From positions 1-64,000 of the forward strand of contig JAEWWT010000025.1 in assembly GCA_023396225.1 (NCBI GenBank): a DNA stretch of 64,000 nucleotides, in the 5' to 3' direction. The stretch is from Bacillota bacterium. Its GTDB lineage: Bacteria; Bacillota; Clostridia; Oscillospirales; Ruminococcaceae. Position numbers and translations under genes: made by a program. Shown piece after piece: positions 60,545-64,000 of the stretch (position 1 is the stretch's first letter; each line of letters starts with the position of its first letter). The notes under the pieces are model-generated. The model made no database searches. It saw nothing but the letters and a program-made list of their open reading frames with translations, and was not told where the DNA came from.

Positions 60545-60583
60545 AAGCCCTTTCTTATAGATATTTAATGGAATGCATTCCTA

Positions 60584-60892
60584 TTAAATAGTACGGTCAG
60601 TTACTTCAACTTCTGTAATAATATCCCGCAAACTAACACCGTCAATTTTATATTCCAGGACTTCATCTGCGGTATTGCTCCACTGTTCTGTGCTTTCCTG
60701 ATTTTCTACGAATTTTTCACAAATAAGAATTTGCTCCGGAGAATCTGAAGTTCGCTTTAATTTGGGGAAAACCCCAAAAACTCTCTCACCGACACAAAAT
60801 TCCACTTCTCCACCACAAATCATGCACCATTTAAAATCGCTAATTGTTTTAAACCTGTTCTCTTCAAGACTGTTGGATAAAATAATGCACAT
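60584..60892 (-). CDS. Putative immunity protein, paralogue 2
   Basis: 102 residues with the same fold signature (FKTISDFKWCMICGGEVEF, NTADEVLEYKIDG, LRDIITEVEVTDRTI). The middle differs from paralogue 1 (KRTSDSPEQILICEKF), as expected if specificity has diverged. It starts 21 bases after the stop of paralogue 3 and ends 39 bases before paralogue 1, so all three are probably one transcript. AGAGGG precedes the ATG. Confidence 0.68.
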   Translation of the reverse strand: MCIILSNSLEENRFKTISDFKWCMICGGEVEFCVGERVFGVFPKLKRTSDSPEQILICEKFVENQESTEQWSNTADEVLEYKIDGVSLRDIITEVEVTDRTI

Positions 60893-60913
60893 GATGATTT
60901 CCCTCTCTAATAT

Positions 60914-61192
60914 TTAAATTGTGCGATATAAAACCTCAACCTGCGTAATGACATCTCTCAATTTATCCTCTCCTAACATATAGTCGAGTAATTCATCTGC
61001 TATATCTACGTCAACTGCTTCGCTGAAATTATAACCTTGGCATATGCTTATTTTCCCATCTGGATGTGTAATGCTATAAGGCTTACCTTTCCAAATAAAC
61101 TCCACTTCTCCACCACGAATCATGCAATCTTTAAAATCACTTATCGTTTTAAATCTGCTTTCTTCAAAACTGTTGGTTGAAACAATATTCAT
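60914..61192 (-). CDS. Putative immunity protein, paralogue 3
   Basis: 92 residues from ATG 61192, which has AAGGAG 9 bases upstream (MNIVSTNSFEESRFKTISDF). Contains GGEVEFIWKGKPYSI and ADELLDYMLGEDKLRDVITQ. The frame continues upstream without a stop into the toxin-like fragment (61193 onward). The ribosome site and the paralogue alignment both favour a separate protein starting here. Confidence 0.7.
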   Translation of the reverse strand: MNIVSTNSFEESRFKTISDFKDCMIRGGEVEFIWKGKPYSITHPDGKISICQGYNFSEAVDVDIADELLDYMLGEDKLRDVITQVEVLYRTI

Positions 61193-61638
61193 ATTGTTTG
61201 TCTCCTTATAATACTTAAACTCTGGTATATCATTAGTATAATTAATATGTGGTTTTTCAAAATTTGGAATACCAGGCTTGGGGCTTTTCCAATTGATGTA
61301 ATGGTCGTGTGGGTTAGTATGCGCCGACGGCTTATTATGATCAGTATAATGCCGTTCCTTTGTTGCATAGCCGTCCTCGCCGATTTTTGTATCTATTTTA
61401 TACCCAATTTTTATATGTTGTTTTTGTTTCGCCAGGATTGCCCTTAAAACGTTCATCTTCTGTTTTATTAGGTTGCCATTTTCCGCCGTACACACTTCCC
61501 ATTCCCTTGAAGTCGATATCGTCACGTGTAATAATTCCTGTTTTAATAACGATATTGCTATTGTTTGGCAATGCTTTATTTCCCAAAATATAATCGACAT
61601 ATTTTGACGGCACATATTTGGTTAAATAGCAAATAAAC
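61193..61638 (-). pseudogene. Frameshifted C-terminal fragment of a polymorphic-toxin-like protein
   Basis: Two frames join into one sensible protein end. The first (61638-61398) reads LTKYVPSKYVDYILGNKALP on to NPGETKTTYK. The second (about 61412-61193) continues IGYKIDTKIGEDGYATKERH, then YTDHNKPSAHTNPHDHYINW. The switch lies in an A-run near 61411-61417, consistent with a one-base insertion. The His/Asp-rich HYTDHNxPxxHxNPHDH pattern is what I recall from the C-termini of secreted polymorphic toxins. No N-terminal secretion part remains. Directly upstream of the immunity genes. Confidence 0.62.
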
Positions 61639-61862
61639 TAAATTTATATTTGTCGTTATTTTACAACAGTATTTTACAACAATTCTTTTGATAAATCAAC
61701 CCTTTACATTAATTCCATTATACTTGTGTTTTTTAAAAAGCAAGATATATCATTCAATTTCAACTTTGGATCATCCTCCGAAAGTTGATTTCTCATTATG
61801 GTAAGAAAAGTAAAGTAAAATTTTTATACAGCAGAAGATTTATAGAATCACTTTACAAATTT

Positions 61863-61896
61863 CGACTTTCTGTGTATAATTAAGATACACAAAAGT
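61863..61896. promoter_or_regulatory. Inverted repeat overlapping a promoter, before the recombinase remnant
   Basis: GACTTTCTGTGTAT (61863-61876) pairs with ATACACAAAAGTC (61884-61896) with one bulged base. A TATAAT (61874-61879) lies in the repeat with TTACAA 16 bp upstream, so it could be an operator over the promoter of the following broken gene. Confidence 0.5.
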
Positions 61897-61925
61897 CCTA
61901 ATCTGCTATTTGGAAAGGACTTGTA

Positions 61926-62122
61926 ATGGCAAAATTTAATATAAGGAACAAATAACTGCATTATATTACAGCTTGAGTCGCAACGATGAGTACAGCGGTG
62001 ACAGTATAAGTATTCTGACTCAAAAAACTATGTTTGCTATATTTGCACAGTATGCAAAGGGACAGTTACAAAGCGTAATGTTTCATAACAATATGGGATT
62101 CAAGTCATGTGGTGCACAATAG
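61926..62122 (+). pseudogene. Remnant of a large serine recombinase
   Basis: GGAAAGGAC precedes ATG 61926, but that frame stops after nine codons. From 61946 another frame reads EQITALYYSLSRNDEYSGDS, then ISILTQK, which closely follows the N-terminus of TndX/TnpX-type recombinases (ITALYxRLSxDDExxGDSxSIxxQK), including the catalytic serine position in LSR. It stops at 62120-62122 after 58 codons, with the rest of the gene gone. A 12-bp perfect inverted repeat (62095-62106 with 62122-62133) spans its end. Evidence of a former conjugative or mobilisable element. Confidence 0.72.
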
Positions 62123-62256
62123 ACTTGAATCCCACATATTTTGTGCCCTAACATAAATGTGTAAAGGTTTGATAGTTTTCAGAAAGTTGGTTTTTGTTTT
62201 TGACGTAATCCACAAAACTAAAAAGAAATAAATAGAAAAAGGGAGTATAATTTAAT

Positions 62257-63480
62257 ATGGAAACATTCAGTTATCTACGTGATCTTGCAATTATCGTAAT
62301 TGCGGCAAAGGGCTTCGGGCTTCTTGCAAAAAAGCTGAAGGCACCGCAGGTTGTCGGTGAAATTATTGCAGGTCTTATAATAGGCCCAAGTATTCTCGGT
62401 ATAGTTGGCAAATCGGACTTTCTTGTTCAGATGGCGGAAGTTGGCGTTATATTGCTGATGTTCTCCGCAGGGCTTGAAACAGATCTCAAGGATCTTGTTA
62501 AGACGGGACCTGTTGCTCTGTTTATAGCATGTGTCGGTGTATTTATTCCGCTTGCTGGGGGAGCTGTGTTATATTCCTGCTTTTTCGGTTTTTCCGAGGT
62601 CGGTTCAGAACAGTTCTTTAGGGCAGTTTTCATTGGAACGATAATGACAGCTACATCTGTAAGTATAACAGTTCAGGCACTAAGGGAACTGGGGCATCTT
62701 AAAGGGAAGATTGGAACGCTTATTATGAGTGCCGCAATAATCGACGATGTTATCGGAATTATTGTTCTTACATTTGTTATTGGTTTCAAGACACCGGGAT
62801 CAAGTCCTTTCAAGGTTGTTATAAGCACAATTTTGTTCTTTGTATTCAGCGGCGCAGTAGGATTTATCATTTACAAGATATTTAAATTCCTTGACAAGAG
62901 ATATGCCCGCCAGAGAAGAATTCCTATTCTGGGGCTTGCTCTTTGTATGGCACTTGCATATATTGCAGAGGCATGGTTTGGAATTGCAGATATTACAGGT
63001 GCATATGTTGCGGGTATTATTCTCTGCAATCTCAAGGACAGTAACTATATTGCAGAAAAAATGGACATAAGTTCATATATGCTGTTTGGACCGATATTCT
63101 TTGCAAGTATAGGACTAAAGACAGAGTTTAACGGAATAAATGCAGCACTGCTGATATTCTCGGTTGCTTTCGTACTTGTTGCACTTGCCACAAAGATAGT
63201 CGGCTGTGGACTTGCGGCAAGAGCGTGTAAATTAAGCGGCAAGGACAGTCTTAAAGTTGGCGTTGGAATGATGACAAGAGGTGAGGTTGCGCTTATTGTT
63301 GCCCAAAAGGGATTAGCAGTAGGACTTATGGACCCTGTATATTTCACATCTGTAATTCTGCTGATTATCTGCTCGTCAATATCGACACCTATTATATTAA
63401 AGCTGTTGTATAAGGGTGAAAAGAAGTCAGATGATACAACAGAAATTCCGAAAATTGATGTTCAGCCTGTAAATACATAA
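62257..63480 (+). CDS. KefB/NapA-type cation:proton antiporter (CPA2 family)
   Basis: A 407-residue membrane antiporter with about 12 helices. Family motifs are KAPQVVGEIIAGLIIGPSIL near the N-terminus, AEVGVILLMFSAGLETD, and AAIIDDVIGIIVLTF carrying the ion-binding aspartate pair; TRGEVALIVAQKGL lies near the C-terminus. There is no C-terminal RCK/TrkA-N domain, so nucleotide gating is unlikely. AAAGGGAG precedes the ATG and a strong terminator follows. Na+ or K+ preference cannot be read. Confidence 0.93.
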   Translation: METFSYLRDLAIIVIAAKGFGLLAKKLKAPQVVGEIIAGLIIGPSILGIVGKSDFLVQMAEVGVILLMFSAGLETDLKDLVKTGPVALFIACVGVFIPLAGGAVLYSCFFGFSEVGSEQFFRAVFIGTIMTATSVSITVQALRELGHLKGKIGTLIMSAAIIDDVIGIIVLTFVIGFKTPGSSPFKVVISTILFFVFSGAVGFIIYKIFKFLDKRYARQRRIPILGLALCMALAYIAEAWFGIADITGAYVAGIILCNLKDSNYIAEKMDISSYMLFGPIFFASIGLKTEFNGINAALLIFSVAFVLVALATKIVGCGLAARACKLSGKDSLKVGVGMMTRGEVALIVAQKGLAVGLMDPVYFTSVILLIICSSISTPIILKLLYKGEKKSDDTTEIPKIDVQPVNT

Positions 63481-63483
63481 AAT

Positions 63484-63520
63484 AAAAGTCTGCCAACCTT
63501 CGGGACGGCAGACTTTTTAT
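63484..63520 (+). terminator. Antiporter terminator
   Basis: AAAAGTCTGCC/GGCAGACTTTT stem (63484-63494 with 63507-63517), 12-base loop, T-rich tail. Confidence 0.92.
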
Positions 63521-63605
63521 TGTGCATATGCATAAAAACAACTGTATTATCAGCAGAAATATATATCTGATAAATGATAATTAATATATATATCAATGTA
63601 AATGC

Positions 63606-63634
63606 TTGACTAAAGCTGCTAATAGCAATATAAT
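63606..63634 (+). promoter_or_regulatory. Promoter of the acetolactate synthase gene
   Basis: TTGACT (63606-63611), 17 bp, TATAAT (63629-63634). The leader to the ATG is only about 65 bases, too short for a T-box or a branched-chain attenuator; none is visible. Confidence 0.75.
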
Positions 63635-63706
63635 AAAAAGTATGTAATTATATGAATGGATTGTCATATAATGCAAATTACTATTATTAACAAGGAGTGA
63701 TTAAAG

Positions 63707-64000
63707 ATGATCAAAGCCGCTGAAGCGATGGTTAAATGTCTGGAGAAAGAGGGCATAAAGGTCGTCTTTGGTTATCCTGGTGCGGCTATATGCCCTTTTT
63801 ATGATGAGCTTTTCAGGTCTGATATAAGGCATGTTCTTGTAAGACATGAAGCAAATGCTGGTCATGCCGCTAACGGTTATTCAAGAATTACCGGCAAGCC
63901 TGCTGTATGTATTGCAACCTCAGGTCCCGGCGCTACAAACCTGCTTACTGCCATTGCAACAGCTTACAGTGACAGTATTCCGATTATCGCCATAACAGGT
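63707..64000 (+). CDS. ilvB: Acetolactate synthase large subunit (partial)
   Basis: The first 98 residues of a ThDP-dependent enzyme cut by the window edge. MIKAAEAMVKCLEKEGIKVV, GYPGAAICPFYDEL, then RHEANAGHAANGYSRITGKP with the cofactor-activating glutamate, and ATSGPGATNLLTAIATA match the N-terminal domain of IlvB. It makes acetolactate for valine, leucine and isoleucine. AAGGAG lies 9 bases before the ATG. The Glu-Ala (not Glu-Gln) after RHE is a common family variant. Biosynthetic rather than catabolic role is inferred. Confidence 0.93.
   Translation, partial: MIKAAEAMVKCLEKEGIKVVFGYPGAAICPFYDELFRSDIRHVLVRHEANAGHAANGYSRITGKPAVCIATSGPGATNLLTAIATAYSDSIPIIAITG

Noticed and set aside
61526..61541. 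parS-like TCACGTG
   Set aside because: Only the core matches; the outer arms do not form the parS palindrome.

Overview
The window is a chromosomal replication-origin region of a low-GC, Gram-positive anaerobe, most likely Ruminococcus or a close relative in the Oscillospiraceae (Clostridia). Supporting this are the Bacillus/Clostridia gene order dnaA-dnaN-yaaA-recF-remB-gyrB-gyrA on one side and rpmH-rnpA-yidD-yidC-jag-mnmE-mnmG-rsmG-noc-parA-parB on the other. It also carries spoVS, strong Shine-Dalgarno sites, TTG/GTG starts and Thr-rich lipoproteins. The genus call is an inference from gene style; no 16S gene is present.

Layout. 1-7.2 kb: end of an unknown gene, tRNA-Pro, glycogen phosphorylase, a lipoprotein, ymdB-spoVS, and an ECF sigma/zinc-finger anti-sigma pair. 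7.3-18 kb (minus strand): gyrA, a YcxB-like membrane protein, gyrB, remB, recF, yaaA, dnaN, oriC, dnaA. 18.4-30.1 kb (plus): the ribosomal, protein-insertion and tRNA-modification genes, then noc-parA-parB with four parS sites, then serS. The dnaA-dnaN gap holds a readable basal unwinding system: two DnaA boxes, a DnaA-trio and an AT-rich element. 30-41.4 kb: a hairpin-rich gap, guaB, an EFR1 flavodoxin-ferredoxin, two AGCS sodium/amino-acid symporters, tRNA-Glu and tRNA-Met, a YdbS/YdbT PH-domain operon and two unknown membrane genes. 41.5-58.6 kb: an amino-acid ABC permease/ATPase pair, a ydjI-ydjG-ydjH-like membrane operon, a transglutaminase-like protein, an ECF sigma factor paired with a large membrane beta-propeller protein, an eight-Fn3 protein, an SsuABC/TauABC-like transporter and aspartate kinase. 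58.6-64 kb: a DUF815 ATPase, an accessory island, a KefB-type antiporter and the start of ilvB. The island holds three tandem paralogues of a putative immunity protein, a frameshifted toxin-like C-terminus and a broken serine recombinase.

Non-coding structure is rich. A 110-bp MITE-like element occurs in two full copies, one truncated copy and one possible 16-bp fragment; one full copy has perfect TTAG target duplications. Strings of small hairpins follow the stop codons of remB, dnaN, serS and aspartate kinase and share modules between sites. The strongest candidates for something new are these 3'-end hairpin cassettes, the triplicated immunity family with its toxin remnant, and the sigma/beta-propeller pair.
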